Shown here in pieces: positions 18,939 to 27,409 of a stretch of DNA of 64,000 bases. Under the pieces are notes generated by a model that did not search any database, was not told where the DNA came from, and saw only the letters and a program-made list of their open reading frames with translations. Numbering within the stretch: the stretch's first letter is position 1; each line of letters opens with the position of its first letter. Position numbers and translations under genes: made by a program. Source of the stretch: Flavobacterium alkalisoli (GTDB lineage Bacteria; Bacteroidota; Bacteroidia; Flavobacteriales; Flavobacteriaceae); assembly GCF_008000935.1 (NCBI RefSeq), contig NZ_CP042831.1, forward strand, positions 682,001-746,000, written 5' to 3'.

Positions 18939-19898
18939 TTATATCTCGTTAAGCATTTTAGAAATCTCATCCAGTTTAGGAGTAAGTATAATCTCTATCC
19001 TTCTGTTTTTAGATTTTCCTTCAGCCGTATCGTTATCTGCTATAGGAGCAAATTCACCTCTACCGGCTGCCGTAAGGTTTTTAGGATCTACACCTTTATT
19101 CTCACGAATTATGTTTACAATGGCAGTAGCACGTTTTGTAGAAAGATCCCAGTTACTTTCAATCTGACCGGAACCGTTGTAAGGAACATTATCGGTATGT
19201 CCTTCTATAAGCACCGCAATATCAGGATTGTCTGCCAATACCTTAGCTACCTCGCTTACAGCTTTTTTACCTTCTGTTCCTACTGTCCAGCTACCGGAAT
19301 TAAATAAAAGCTTGTTTTCCATAGAAACATAAACCTTACCGTTTTTGTGCTCTATGGTTAAACCTTTACCTTCAAACCCGTTAAGCGCTCTTGAAAGTGT
19401 TTCCTTAAGCCTTTGCAGGCCTTCCTGCTGTGCAGCAATCATACCTTCAAGCTCATCTACACGCTGAGACCTGTCCTGTAACTCTTCCTTAAGCTTGTTA
19501 AGCCTCTCCTGTTCTGCAGCAAGTGCTTTTTCCTTAGCTTCAAGTTGTGCAAGCAGCTCCCTGTTTTTCTTCATGTTGCTGTCCAGCGCTTCACTACTGT
19601 TTTTTTCAAGCGCACTGTAAGAAGCCTTAAGGTTATCAAGGTTGTTTTTAGTGGCAGTGTAATCTGCAGAAAGCTTATCTCTTTCCTGTTTAAGCTTATC
19701 CAGTTGCGACTGCAGGTCTTTAGACTGCAAATCCAACTGATTCTTTTCCTGTTCAAGCGTACTGTTCTCATCGGCCAGTGCGCGGTTTTCCTTTTTAAGG
19801 TCGGCATATTTGGTTTCAAGATCGGTATAAACCTTCTTGGAAACGCAGGATGTCATTAAAGCTAATGCTAAAAATCCAACGGAAATTTTTTTTACCAT
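18939..19898 (-). CDS. OmpA-family lipoprotein with coiled-coil stalk
   Basis: 319 residues. A lipobox LALMTSC puts the lipidated cysteine at residue 18. From about 20 to 165 it is a nearly continuous Glu/Lys/Leu coiled coil, and the C-terminal ~120 residues are an OmpA-like peptidoglycan-binding domain: LLFNSGSWTVGTEGKKAVSE, VLIEGHTDNVPY, LSTKRATAIVNII and GRGEFAPIADN...NRRIEI. It should tether the outer membrane to peptidoglycan through a long spacer. It lies 33 bp downstream of exonuclease III on the same strand, so it may share that transcript. Confidence 0.9.
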   Translation of the reverse strand: MVKKISVGFLALALMTSCVSKKVYTDLETKYADLKKENRALADENSTLEQEKNQLDLQSKDLQSQLDKLKQERDKLSADYTATKNNLDNLKASYSALEKNSSEALDSNMKKNRELLAQLEAKEKALAAEQERLNKLKEELQDRSQRVDELEGMIAAQQEGLQRLKETLSRALNGFEGKGLTIEHKNGKVYVSMENKLLFNSGSWTVGTEGKKAVSEVAKVLADNPDIAVLIEGHTDNVPYNGSGQIESNWDLSTKRATAIVNIIRENKGVDPKNLTAAGRGEFAPIADNDTAEGKSKNRRIEIILTPKLDEISKMLNEI

Positions 19899-19931
19899 GT
19901 TTGTGTAATCTATGTTTAGTAATTAATCAGG

Positions 19932-20693
19932 TTATTCAAATTCAACCAAAACAGGGCAATGGTCGCTGTGTTTCGCTTCCGGCAATATAACTGCCCTTGT
20001 AAGTCTGTCCTTCATCGCTTCGGTAGCCAGAGCATAGTCAATACGCCACCCCTTATTATTGTTACGGGCATTTGCCCTGTAACTCCACCAGCTGTAATGG
20101 TGCGGGTCTTTATTAAAATGACGGAAAGTATCTATAAATCCGTTTTTAATAAAGGCATCCAGCCAAGCCCTTTCTTCCGGAAGGAATCCGGAAACCTTTG
20201 CATTGCGGATAGGATCGTGAATATCTATCGCTTCGTGACAAATATTATAGTCCCCGCAAATAATAAGGTTTGGTATCTCTTTTTTCAGATTGTCTATGTA
20301 ATTATGAAAATCGCGCATGTACTGAAATTTATGCTCCAGCCTGTCGATATTAGTACCGGACGGAAGGTAAAGGCTCATTACAGAAAAGGTATCAAAATCC
20401 AGCCTTATGTTTCGGCCTTCAAAGTCCATATAATCAATTCCTGTACCATATACCACATTGTTTGGTTTATGTTTAGAGAATATGGCTACACCGCTATATC
20501 CTTTTTTTTGCGCTGAAAACCAGTAATGGTAAGGGTATCCGGCAGCCTCAATTTGCTGTACGTCTACCTGATCGTGTGTTGCTTTTATCTCCTGTAGGCA
20601 AATAATATCGGGGTTGGCCTGTGTTAGCCATTCCATAAATCCTTTAGTAAATGCCGCTCGTATACCGTTTACATTATATGATATAATCCTCAT
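19932..20693 (-). CDS. xth: Exodeoxyribonuclease III / AP endonuclease
   Basis: 253 residues, typical for ExoIII. It cleaves at abasic sites and removes 3' blocks in base excision repair. The motifs are complete: MRIISYNVNGIRAAF, CLQEIKA (metal-binding Glu), SGVAIFSKHKP, CGDYNICHEAIDIHDP, WRIDYALAT and the final SDHCPVLVEF (catalytic Asp-His). A -7 element TACTTTTG (plus 20713-20720) lies 20 bp upstream. Confidence 0.96.
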   Translation of the reverse strand: MRIISYNVNGIRAAFTKGFMEWLTQANPDIICLQEIKATHDQVDVQQIEAAGYPYHYWFSAQKKGYSGVAIFSKHKPNNVVYGTGIDYMDFEGRNIRLDFDTFSVMSLYLPSGTNIDRLEHKFQYMRDFHNYIDNLKKEIPNLIICGDYNICHEAIDIHDPIRNAKVSGFLPEERAWLDAFIKNGFIDTFRHFNKDPHHYSWWSYRANARNNNKGWRIDYALATEAMKDRLTRAVILPEAKHSDHCPVLVEFE

Positions 20694-20712
20694 TTTCCTT
20701 TTTTTATTGCCT

Positions 20713-20720
20713 CAAAAGTA
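20713..20720 (-). promoter_or_regulatory. -7 element of the xth promoter
   Basis: CAAAAGTA on the plus strand gives TACTTTTG on the minus strand, matching TAnnTTTG, 20 bp before the xth ATG. No clear -33 box was found at the expected distance. Confidence 0.45.
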
Positions 20721-20852
20721 ACCAAAAAAGGACTAATATAATAATAAGGCATCTCTCACATTATAAACAACTTATTATCAGTAAAATATAAAAAAAGTCA
20801 TAGTTAAAGAACCTAAAAATGTTAATCGCACCCCCCGTTTGTTAAGAATTGT

Positions 20853-20860
20853 TATCTTTG
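20853..20860 (+). promoter_or_regulatory. -7 element of the olsF-like promoter
   Basis: TATCTTTG, an exact TAnnTTTG match, lies 26 bp before the ATG at 20887. A TTTG at 20838-20841 is too close (11 bp) to be a standard -33 box. Confidence 0.5.
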
Positions 20861-20886
20861 TTTCTTGCCGAAACACTATAATGTAG

Positions 20887-22698
20887 ATGAGCTTAGTTAC
20901 CCCTAAAGAAGTTGCGAAAGCAATTAAGACTGATAAATATGGTTTTTTAGGAACTTTTTCTGGCTGGTTGCTGATGAAAGTTTTAAAAATATCTACCTTA
21001 AACAAAATATACGACAGGAACAAGCATCTTAGCGATATTGAATTCCTGAACTCTGTATTGGATGAATTTCAGATCAAATTTGAAATCCCTGAAGAAGATT
21101 TAAAACGTATTCCTAAAGAAGGTCCTTATATAACCGTATCTAACCACCCGCTGGGAGGTATAGACGGCATACTGCTTTTAAAACTTATGGTTGAAAAAGA
21201 CCCTAACTTTAAAATTATTGCAAATTTTTTACTGCACCGTATAGAACCGCTAAAACCTTATGTAATGCCGGTAAATCCGTTTGAAACACATAAGGATGCG
21301 AAGTCGAGCGTAGCGGGAATAAAGGATGCTTTAAGGCATTTAAGTGAAAATAAACCGTTAGGAATTTTCCCTGCCGGTGAGGTTTCTACCTATAAAGACG
21401 GGAGGCTTTTAGTAGACAGGCCATGGGAAGAAGGAGCTATAAAGCTTATAAAGAAGGCGAAGGTTCCGGTAGTACCCATTTATTTTCACGCAAAAAACAG
21501 CACATTGTTCTATTGGCTTTCTAAAATGAGCGATACCCTGCGTACCGCCAAACTGCCAAGCGAATTGCTTACACAAAAAGACCGCGTTATTAAGGTAAGG
21601 ATAGGCAAACCTATTTCGGTTGCCGAACAAAACGAGTATGAGACTGTAGAAGCCTACTCAGAGTTCCTTAGAAGAAAAACTTATATGCTTGCCAATCCTT
21701 TCGAAAAAGGAACGAAGCTTATAGATACTTCTAACCTTAACCTAAAGATACCGAGAAGCCCTAAGGAAATTGCTGCGCCATCTAACCTTAACCAGATACT
21801 CTCTGAAATAAAACAACTTCGTAAAGGCGATTACAGGCTGCTGCAAAGTAAAAATTATGAAGTATTCTTTGTATCGGCAGATAAGATTCCTAATGTACTC
21901 CACGAAATAGGCCGACTAAGGGAAATTACCTTTAGGGAAGTAGGCGAAGGGACTAACGAGTCGCTGGACTTAGATAAATACGACAAATATTATCATCATA
22001 TGTTCCTTTGGGACGAAGAGGCAAAATGCATTGCCGGCGCTTACCGAATGGGACTTGGAACAGAAATTTACACCAAATATGGTATAGACGGTTTCTATCT
22101 GCATGATCTTTTCCGTTTTGAACCGGAACTGTATGATATGATGTCTAAATCCATTGAAATGGGAAGGGCATTTATTATAAAAAGCTATCAGCAAAAACCA
22201 ATGCCACTATTCCTTTTATGGAAAGGTATTGTACACACTACACTGCGCTATCCTGAACATAAATATCTTATAGGAGGTGTAAGCATAAGTAACCAGTTCT
22301 CTGAATTTTCTAAGTCACTGATGATTGAGTTTATGAAGTCTCATTATTATGATCCATACATTGCTCAATACATACACCCTAAAAAGGAATATAAGGTAAA
22401 ACTTAAGGATGCAGATAAAGACTTTGTATTTAATGAAACGGAATCTGACCTTAATAAGTTTGACAAGATTATTGAAGAAGTAGAACCGGGGAACCTGCGT
22501 TTACCTGTGCTTATTAAAAAATATATTAAGCAAAACGCAAAGGTTGTTGCCTTTAATGTAGATCCTTTGTTTAATAACGCGATTGACGGACTGATGTACA
22601 TAAGGATTGCCGATCTTCCTGAAAGTACTGTAAAACCGGTAATGGAAGAGTTTCAGGCAGAACTGGAGCGCAAGCTTGCCGAAAAAGACGAACATTAA
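20887..22698 (+). CDS. olsF: Bifunctional ornithine-lipid acyltransferase, OlsF type
   Basis: 603 residues with two acyltransferase domains. The N-terminal PlsC/OlsA-like domain has NHPLGGIDG at residues 86-94 and GIFPAGEVS further on. The C-terminal domain (about 310-520) is a GNAT-like OlsB relative with EIGRLREITFREVGEGT, GAYRMGLG and SIEMGRAFI. This arrangement is that of OlsF, described from Flavobacterium and Serratia, in which the C-terminal half N-acylates ornithine with a 3-hydroxyacyl group and the N-terminal half adds the second acyl chain. Ornithine lipids are membrane lipids free of phosphorus. It is a single gene with its own promoter and terminator. Confidence 0.82.
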   Translation: MSLVTPKEVAKAIKTDKYGFLGTFSGWLLMKVLKISTLNKIYDRNKHLSDIEFLNSVLDEFQIKFEIPEEDLKRIPKEGPYITVSNHPLGGIDGILLLKLMVEKDPNFKIIANFLLHRIEPLKPYVMPVNPFETHKDAKSSVAGIKDALRHLSENKPLGIFPAGEVSTYKDGRLLVDRPWEEGAIKLIKKAKVPVVPIYFHAKNSTLFYWLSKMSDTLRTAKLPSELLTQKDRVIKVRIGKPISVAEQNEYETVEAYSEFLRRKTYMLANPFEKGTKLIDTSNLNLKIPRSPKEIAAPSNLNQILSEIKQLRKGDYRLLQSKNYEVFFVSADKIPNVLHEIGRLREITFREVGEGTNESLDLDKYDKYYHHMFLWDEEAKCIAGAYRMGLGTEIYTKYGIDGFYLHDLFRFEPELYDMMSKSIEMGRAFIIKSYQQKPMPLFLLWKGIVHTTLRYPEHKYLIGGVSISNQFSEFSKSLMIEFMKSHYYDPYIAQYIHPKKEYKVKLKDADKDFVFNETESDLNKFDKIIEEVEPGNLRLPVLIKKYIKQNAKVVAFNVDPLFNNAIDGLMYIRIADLPESTVKPVMEEFQAELERKLAEKDEH

Positions 22699-22704
22699 TA
22701 AAAA

Positions 22705-22731
22705 AGCCTTCTTTTCAGAAGGCTTTTTTTA
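22705..22731. terminator. Bidirectional terminator between olsF-like and DUF805 genes
   Basis: Perfect stem AGCCTTCT (22705-22712) / AGAAGGCT (22717-22724) with a TTTC loop, flanked by an A-run on the left and a T-run on the right. It serves the plus-strand gene ending at 22698 and the minus-strand gene ending at 22733. Confidence 0.9.
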
Positions 22732-22732
22732 A

Positions 22733-23122
22733 TTATGCTTGTTGTTCTCCTATTTCGTTCATTTCGTTATAAGGATTTTTTGGATCTGCACCATATTGGT
22801 TATCTCCACGGTCGCCTTCAGTAGCAAATAATACTAGCAACCATATACTTCCAATTACAGGAATTAAACCTACTAAAATAAACCATCCACTCTTGTTTAT
22901 ATCATGAAGCCTTCTTACTGCTACAGCAAGCCCCGGGATAATAACTCCAAGAGCATATATTGCATAAACAAACGTGAAAATGGAGGAAACCATCGTTAGA
23001 ATAGCCAGAGTAAATATAATAAGAATATTCATTAATGTGTAATACCAGTACTCACTTCTCCTGGCTCTTCCTTCAAAATTTGCATAGTTATCCCTAACTA
23101 CTTTTAAATACCATTGAATCAT
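22733..23122 (-). CDS. DUF805 inner-membrane protein
   Basis: 129 residues with the DUF805 signature: IQWYLKVVRDNYANFEGRARRSEYWYY, then two to three membrane helices, RRLHDINKSGW and a final helix before EGDRGDNQYGADP. Members are small inner-membrane proteins with no established function. The gene stands alone: the convergent olsF-like gene is separated by a terminator, and the upstream dehydrogenase gene ends 76 bp away. Confidence 0.88.
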   Translation of the reverse strand: MIQWYLKVVRDNYANFEGRARRSEYWYYTLMNILIIFTLAILTMVSSIFTFVYAIYALGVIIPGLAVAVRRLHDINKSGWFILVGLIPVIGSIWLLVLFATEGDRGDNQYGADPKNPYNEMNEIGEQQA

Positions 23123-23197
23123 AATAATTTGTTGTTATTGGTTTAAGTGCCGAATTTAGCAATTATTATGATATTTCTACAACAAAAAAATATTTTG

Positions 23198-24568
23198 TTA
23201 TAAAAACGCCTTATCTACGGGTTCCCATAATTCTATCTTATTACCTTCCACGTCCAGTATCCAGGCAAACTTGCCATAATCATAAGCTTCAGGCTCACCA
23301 ACAAGTGTTACACCTTCTTCTTTCAGCTTAATTATAAGGCTGTCTAAATCGTGAACCCTGAAGTTTTGCATAAACTGTTTTTGCGAAGGCTCAAAGTATT
23401 TGGTGTCGGCAGCAAAAGGTGACCATTGCGTACAGGCATCATTTCCTTCTTTGTCTTTCCACCAAAATGTCCATCCGTAATTATCGGTAGCCAGTCCCAA
23501 GTGTTTTTTATACCAGTCTTTAAGCGCATCCGGATTTTCACTCTTAAAGAAAACCCCGCCTATTCCGGTAACGCGCTTCTCCTCTTCATTGGTGTCGGCA
23601 CTACCAAAATACACTGCCTTAATCTTATCCACTATTACCTGCGCCAGTTTCTCATGGCTTTCAAAAGTCCATCCTGCAATATGAGGCGACAGTAACACAT
23701 TATCAGCATCCAACAGGTACTGAAATGCTTCGGGAATTGCGTCATCGGTAAACAAATGCTCAAAAGAAGACTTTTCATACTCCAACACATCCAGCGCTGC
23801 GCCCAGTATTTTACCACTTTTTAGCGCCTCAGCTAAATCGTGAGTAACTACACTTTTTCCGCGGGCCGTATTGATCAGCCAAAACGGTTTGGCAAATGCA
23901 TTTATAAAGTCGGTATTAACCATTTTATTTGTTTCGGGAGTCCAGGGAGTGTGTAAGCTAAGTACATCTGCTTTCTGTTGGAGTTCTTCGAGCGAAACCT
24001 GTTTGGCATTCGCATCACCTACCATTGGTTTTATATCATAACACAGTACCTCAACATCAAAACCACGAAGCTTTTTGGCAAACGATTTACCCATATTACC
24101 ATAACCTATAATACCTACGGTTTTTCCGTCAAGCTCATGACCACGGTTACCCTCCCTTATCCATTTGCCCGAACGTATTTCCCTGTCGGCACGGTTAAGG
24201 TTATTAAACAAAGACAATAGCATCCCCAAAGCCTGCTCCCCGACGGCATTGCGGTTCCCTTCGGGTGCAGCAATAAGATGAATACCTTTAGATTCGGCAT
24301 AATCACAGTCAATACTTTCCAGTCCGGCTCCTACACGGGCAATGAACTGAAGCTTTGTCGCTTTGTTCAGAAAAGTTTTATCTATATCAAAACGACTACG
24401 GATTACAATACCATTATACTCATGGATTTTTGCTTCCACTTCTTCTTTGGTCGATTTGTAATCGGCATGGTTTTCAAATCCCGCCTGTTCCAGCTGCTCC
24501 CACAAAATAGGGTTGTTGCTGTCTATATGAAGTATCTTAACGTTCTTTGGGTTCGTTTGTATAGTCAT
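23198..24568 (-). CDS. D-2-hydroxyacid dehydrogenase fused to a glyoxalase/VOC domain
   Basis: 456 residues in one uninterrupted frame. Residues 1-315 are a SerA-like D-isomer 2-hydroxyacid dehydrogenase: NAD-binding GIIGYGNMG (GxGxxG at 155-160), Arg236 in NTARGKSV, Glu263 in ALDVLEYE and His296 in SPHIAGW. After a charged linker (SADTNEEEKR) residues about 332-456 form a complete VOC/glyoxalase-like domain (VTGIGGVFFKSENPDALKDW to DVEGNKIELWEPVD). The second domain resembles stand-alone VOC proteins of flavobacteria. The fusion suggests linked handling of a 2-oxoacid or oxoaldehyde such as methylglyoxal-derived lactate, but no substrate can be assigned. The -7 element TAACTTTG (plus 24587-24594) is 18 bp upstream. 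Confidence 0.85.
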   Translation of the reverse strand: MTIQTNPKNVKILHIDSNNPILWEQLEQAGFENHADYKSTKEEVEAKIHEYNGIVIRSRFDIDKTFLNKATKLQFIARVGAGLESIDCDYAESKGIHLIAAPEGNRNAVGEQALGMLLSLFNNLNRADREIRSGKWIREGNRGHELDGKTVGIIGYGNMGKSFAKKLRGFDVEVLCYDIKPMVGDANAKQVSLEELQQKADVLSLHTPWTPETNKMVNTDFINAFAKPFWLINTARGKSVVTHDLAEALKSGKILGAALDVLEYEKSSFEHLFTDDAIPEAFQYLLDADNVLLSPHIAGWTFESHEKLAQVIVDKIKAVYFGSADTNEEEKRVTGIGGVFFKSENPDALKDWYKKHLGLATDNYGWTFWWKDKEGNDACTQWSPFAADTKYFEPSQKQFMQNFRVHDLDSLIIKLKEEGVTLVGEPEAYDYGKFAWILDVEGNKIELWEPVDKAFL

Positions 24569-24586
24569 GTCATTGTATTAGTGACA

Positions 24587-24594
24587 CAAAGTTA
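24587..24594 (-). promoter_or_regulatory. -7 element upstream of the dehydrogenase-VOC gene
   Basis: CAAAGTTA on the plus strand reads TAACTTTG on the minus strand, an exact TAnnTTTG match 18 bp before the start codon. It lies in the 44-bp gap after the ammonium transporter gene and suggests separate transcription. No -33 box is evident. Confidence 0.45.
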
Positions 24595-24612
24595 CCAAAG
24601 TTTACCACATAA

Positions 24613-25962
24613 TTACGAAAGCGTTTCGTTATGCTGTGAAAGGTCAAGCCCAAGCTGTTCTGATTCCTCCGAAACACGAAGCGGTATAAACAGGTTGGTA
24701 AACTTGTACAACACCATAGCACCAAAGAAAGAGAAAACTGCCACAAGCACTAAAGCTATCATGTGATGGGCAAATACTCCCCAGCCACCATGCAGCAGAC
24801 TCGCGTTTTCACCTTCGGCAAAAATAGCCGTAAGTATCATACCCATAATGCCGCCCACACCGTGGCAGGCAAATACATCCAGGGTATCGTCTATTTTTTT
24901 AAGCTGTTTCCAGTGTACCATTACATTAGAAACTATTGAAGCAGCAAAGCCAAAGAATATACTTTTTGGGATAGATACAAACCCGGCAGCAGGCGTAATG
25001 GCAACAAGACCCACAACCGCACCAATGCAGCATCCTAAAGCAGAAACCTTTCTGCCGTTAAGTCTGTCGAAAAAAGCCCAGGTAAGCATCGCCGAAGCCG
25101 ATGCAATAGTAGTTGTGGCAAATGCCATAGCCGCTGTATGGTTTGCAGCCAGTGCCGACCCGGCATTAAAACCAAACCACCCGAACCAAAGCATACCGGT
25201 ACCCAACAGTACAAAAGGTATATTAGTAGGAATGTATTCCACGTTTTTACGTTTGCCCAATACCAGTACCCCTGCAATTGCAGCAAAACCGGCACTCATA
25301 TGTACTACGGTACCTCCGGCAAAATCCTTAACGCCAAAGTAAGCACCAAGCAGTCCGTTAGGGTGCCACACCATGTGGCAAAGCGGAGTGTAGATACACA
25401 AGCAGAACAAACAGATAAACAACAGGAATGATATAAAACGAATGCGCTCTGCCAGTGAACCTGTTATTATGGCGGGCGTGATGACTGCAAATTTCATCTG
25501 GAAGAGCGCAAATAATATAAATGGTATTGTTGAAGCCATTTGGGCATGCGGATGTTCGTCCACTAAATCGAAAAAGGCAAAATCGGTTGGGTTACCTATT
25601 ATACCATATTTCACTCCGTCTATAGTTATTCCGATAGATTCGCCAAAAGAAAGGCTGAAACCTACAGCTACCCATAAAAGGCTTATTACCCCAAGGCATA
25701 TAAAACTTTTAAGCATGGTAGAGATAACATTCTTTTTACCTACCATCCCCCCGTAGAAAAATGCCAGCCCGGGAGTCATAAGCAATACCAGGCACGAAGC
25801 CGTAAGCAACCAGGCCACATCGGCAGGTACTATAGTACTGGTACTGTTAAATTGTGAAGAAGTTTCGGTAGGTGAGGCATGCTCCCAAAATAGTCCGGTT
25901 ATGGCAACCGCAGCGGTTATTAAAAAGGCAACAATCCAGCGTTTTTCTAATTTTTTTTCCAT
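24613..25962 (-). CDS. amt: Ammonium transporter, Amt family
   Basis: 449 residues with about 11-12 membrane helices. Characteristic stretches are PGLAFFYGGMVGKKNVI, DFAGGTVVHMSAGFAAIAG (first pore histidine) and FACHGVGGIMGMILTAIF (second pore histidine). The twin-histidine pore conducts ammonium/ammonia across the inner membrane. There is an extra N-terminal hydrophobic segment (AFLITAAVAITGLFW) before the usual first helix, possibly a signal sequence. No glnK/PII gene is adjacent, although amt genes are often paired with one. A small hairpin covers the region just before the start codon. Confidence 0.96.
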   Translation of the reverse strand: MEKKLEKRWIVAFLITAAVAITGLFWEHASPTETSSQFNSTSTIVPADVAWLLTASCLVLLMTPGLAFFYGGMVGKKNVISTMLKSFICLGVISLLWVAVGFSLSFGESIGITIDGVKYGIIGNPTDFAFFDLVDEHPHAQMASTIPFILFALFQMKFAVITPAIITGSLAERIRFISFLLFICLFCLCIYTPLCHMVWHPNGLLGAYFGVKDFAGGTVVHMSAGFAAIAGVLVLGKRKNVEYIPTNIPFVLLGTGMLWFGWFGFNAGSALAANHTAAMAFATTTIASASAMLTWAFFDRLNGRKVSALGCCIGAVVGLVAITPAAGFVSIPKSIFFGFAASIVSNVMVHWKQLKKIDDTLDVFACHGVGGIMGMILTAIFAEGENASLLHGGWGVFAHHMIALVLVAVFSFFGAMVLYKFTNLFIPLRVSEESEQLGLDLSQHNETLS

Positions 25963-25964
25963 AT

Positions 25965-25985
25965 ACCCCTAAATTTTACAGGGGT
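25965..25985 (-). promoter_or_regulatory. Hairpin over the amt translation start region
   Basis: ACCCCT (25965-25970) and AGGGGT (25980-25985) form a perfect 6-bp stem with a 9-base loop. On the mRNA the inner arm AGGGGU ends 3 bases before the AUG (25962) and is the only Shine-Dalgarno-like purine run there, so folding would hide it. A regulatory role is inference. Confidence 0.45.
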
Positions 25986-26147
25986 TAAATTACAAAAATT
26001 AATCTTGCTCGAGTTATCAGGAGTTAATTTTAGGGCATCAACAAAAAAACAAGATTGTACACCCAAAAAAATTAATTATTCAAATCTTTTTTCCTATTGA
26101 AAAAAAATATTTACAAAAAGTTATTCCTTAGATGAGCAGAATTGTAT

Positions 26148-26444
26148 TTAATTATCCTTAGAGAGTCGTAAAATTAATTCCTCGATAGTCCATAAACATT
26201 CTGTTTCATGAACTATTTCAATATTCAAAAATTCATGGAGTTCATGATCATCGCAATTTGAAATTTCAAAAAACAATGTTGGTAATCCTATTTTAGCAGC
26301 ATTAAAAAACTCTCCTTCAATAAGCTTTTCTCTTATTAATCTATCAATTTCACTTATACTTATACAATTAGGATTTCCTAAAACTACACTTCCATAGTTT
26401 TTATAATTACTAAAGTCTCGATATAAATAATTGAAGCGTATCAT
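26148..26444 (-). CDS. Small hypothetical protein paired with an HNH endonuclease
   Basis: 98 residues, acidic, no signal peptide or membrane helix. The pattern (FNYLYRDFSNYKNYGSVVLG, then SEIDRLIREKLIEGEFFNAAKIG, then DHELHEFLNIE) looks like a compact alpha/beta fold. I do not recognise a named family. Its start overlaps the stop of the HNH gene by 4 bp (26441-26444), implying translational coupling. The DNA here is visibly more AT-rich than its neighbours, which with the HNH gene suggests recent acquisition. It might be an immunity or accessory protein, which is inference from the overlap only. Confidence 0.65.
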   Translation of the reverse strand: MIRFNYLYRDFSNYKNYGSVVLGNPNCISISEIDRLIREKLIEGEFFNAAKIGLPTLFFEISNCDDHELHEFLNIEIVHETECLWTIEELILRLSKDN

Positions 26445-27220
26445 TTTTTGTCAAAAATCATATCTCTATGATATTCTAAGAATTCCTTTTTAGGGAAATA
26501 TTTTAGAGGAGTATTCAACTTTTTATTTTCTATGGAAGCAAAATTATTTTGATAATAACTAAACCCCTCCTTCTTTTTTAAACTGGAAGAAATCAAAACT
26601 TTATGATTTTTATCAAAAGATATATAACCTTTATCGAATGCTCTGTCGTATAATGCAGATAAACAAATACCATTCTCAGGATTCAATCTTTCTTCTTCAT
26701 TCTTGGACCAAGGTAATATATGGCTAGCAAATAACAAATCTGGAATATCAATGTTTGTTATTGCACATTTCGAAGTATAATTTGCCATTATCATCTCCCT
26801 AAAAACAGATTGATTTACCCTTGTTTTGACAGCTCTAATTTTTGTCTCCCCTTTCAAATCTTTAATATCAAAAAGCAAGGAATTATATTTTTCTTCTATT
26901 GTCGAATGTTGCTTTTTAGCCAAAATTTGCTCACTTTCATATATTAATTCCTCTTTATTGTCTACAAATTCTTCCCAAATTTCTTGTACTTGCTTTCCTG
27001 TGTTTTGTAAACCACCAACTCCACGATTTTGATGATACGGGTCAAGACTCGCAAAATTACCTAATCTCATTCCTACTGCACTTGGAGTCCTATTAATTAA
27101 ATTGGCTAATTCTATAACTTGAGAGTTGGTTTTATGAGTTTTTCCAAATTCAATTTTTAGGTATAAGTTAAATGCAAGAATTAGTTCTTCTCTAGTCCAA
27201 AGTCTTTGCTTTTTATCCAT
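26441..27220 (-). CDS. HNH endonuclease, restriction-type
   Basis: 259 residues. The N-terminal region (LWTREELILAFNLYLKIEFG, then RTPSAVGMRLGNFASLDP) is a conserved helical module found in front of HNH_2-type nucleases. The C-terminal nuclease has CAITNIDIPDLLFASHILPW, then NPENGICLSALYDRAFDKGYI, with the first His and the Asn of the HNH motif clear. The third position usually held by His in related enzymes reads Tyr (ALYDRAF). Such genes are often annotated as restriction endonucleases without a methyltransferase, and none is adjacent here. A defence function is inference. The -7 element TAGCTTTG (plus 27248-27255) is upstream. Confidence 0.78.
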   Translation of the reverse strand: MDKKQRLWTREELILAFNLYLKIEFGKTHKTNSQVIELANLINRTPSAVGMRLGNFASLDPYHQNRGVGGLQNTGKQVQEIWEEFVDNKEELIYESEQILAKKQHSTIEEKYNSLLFDIKDLKGETKIRAVKTRVNQSVFREMIMANYTSKCAITNIDIPDLLFASHILPWSKNEEERLNPENGICLSALYDRAFDKGYISFDKNHKVLISSSLKKKEGFSYYQNNFASIENKKLNTPLKYFPKKEFLEYHRDMIFDKK

Positions 27221-27247
27221 AGTATTAATGAATCTTTAGTAATAATT

Positions 27248-27255
27248 CAAAGCTA
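27248..27255 (-). promoter_or_regulatory. -7 element of the HNH gene promoter
   Basis: CAAAGCTA on the plus strand gives TAGCTTTG on the minus strand, an exact TAnnTTTG match, 28 bp before the ATG at 27220. No good -33 box was seen. Confidence 0.4.
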
Positions 27256-27359
27256 CAATATTTATCCAATCGTAAAGAGATTATATTTTTTAGAGCAAAA
27301 CATATTATGTAAATATAATTGACATTTTAAACATAAGCAGCCTATTATTGACCTCTTTA

Positions 27360-27387
27360 ATAAAAAAAACCGGCTCATCGCCGGTTT
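27360..27387 (-). terminator. Terminator downstream of the 27410-27826 gene
   Basis: Perfect stem AAACCGGC (27367-27374) / GCCGGTTT (27380-27387) with a TCATC loop and a U-run on the minus strand (A-tract from 27362). It ends the small secreted-protein gene. Confidence 0.85.
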
Positions 27388-27409
27388 CTTGTTTTTAATA
27401 AAGTATCAA

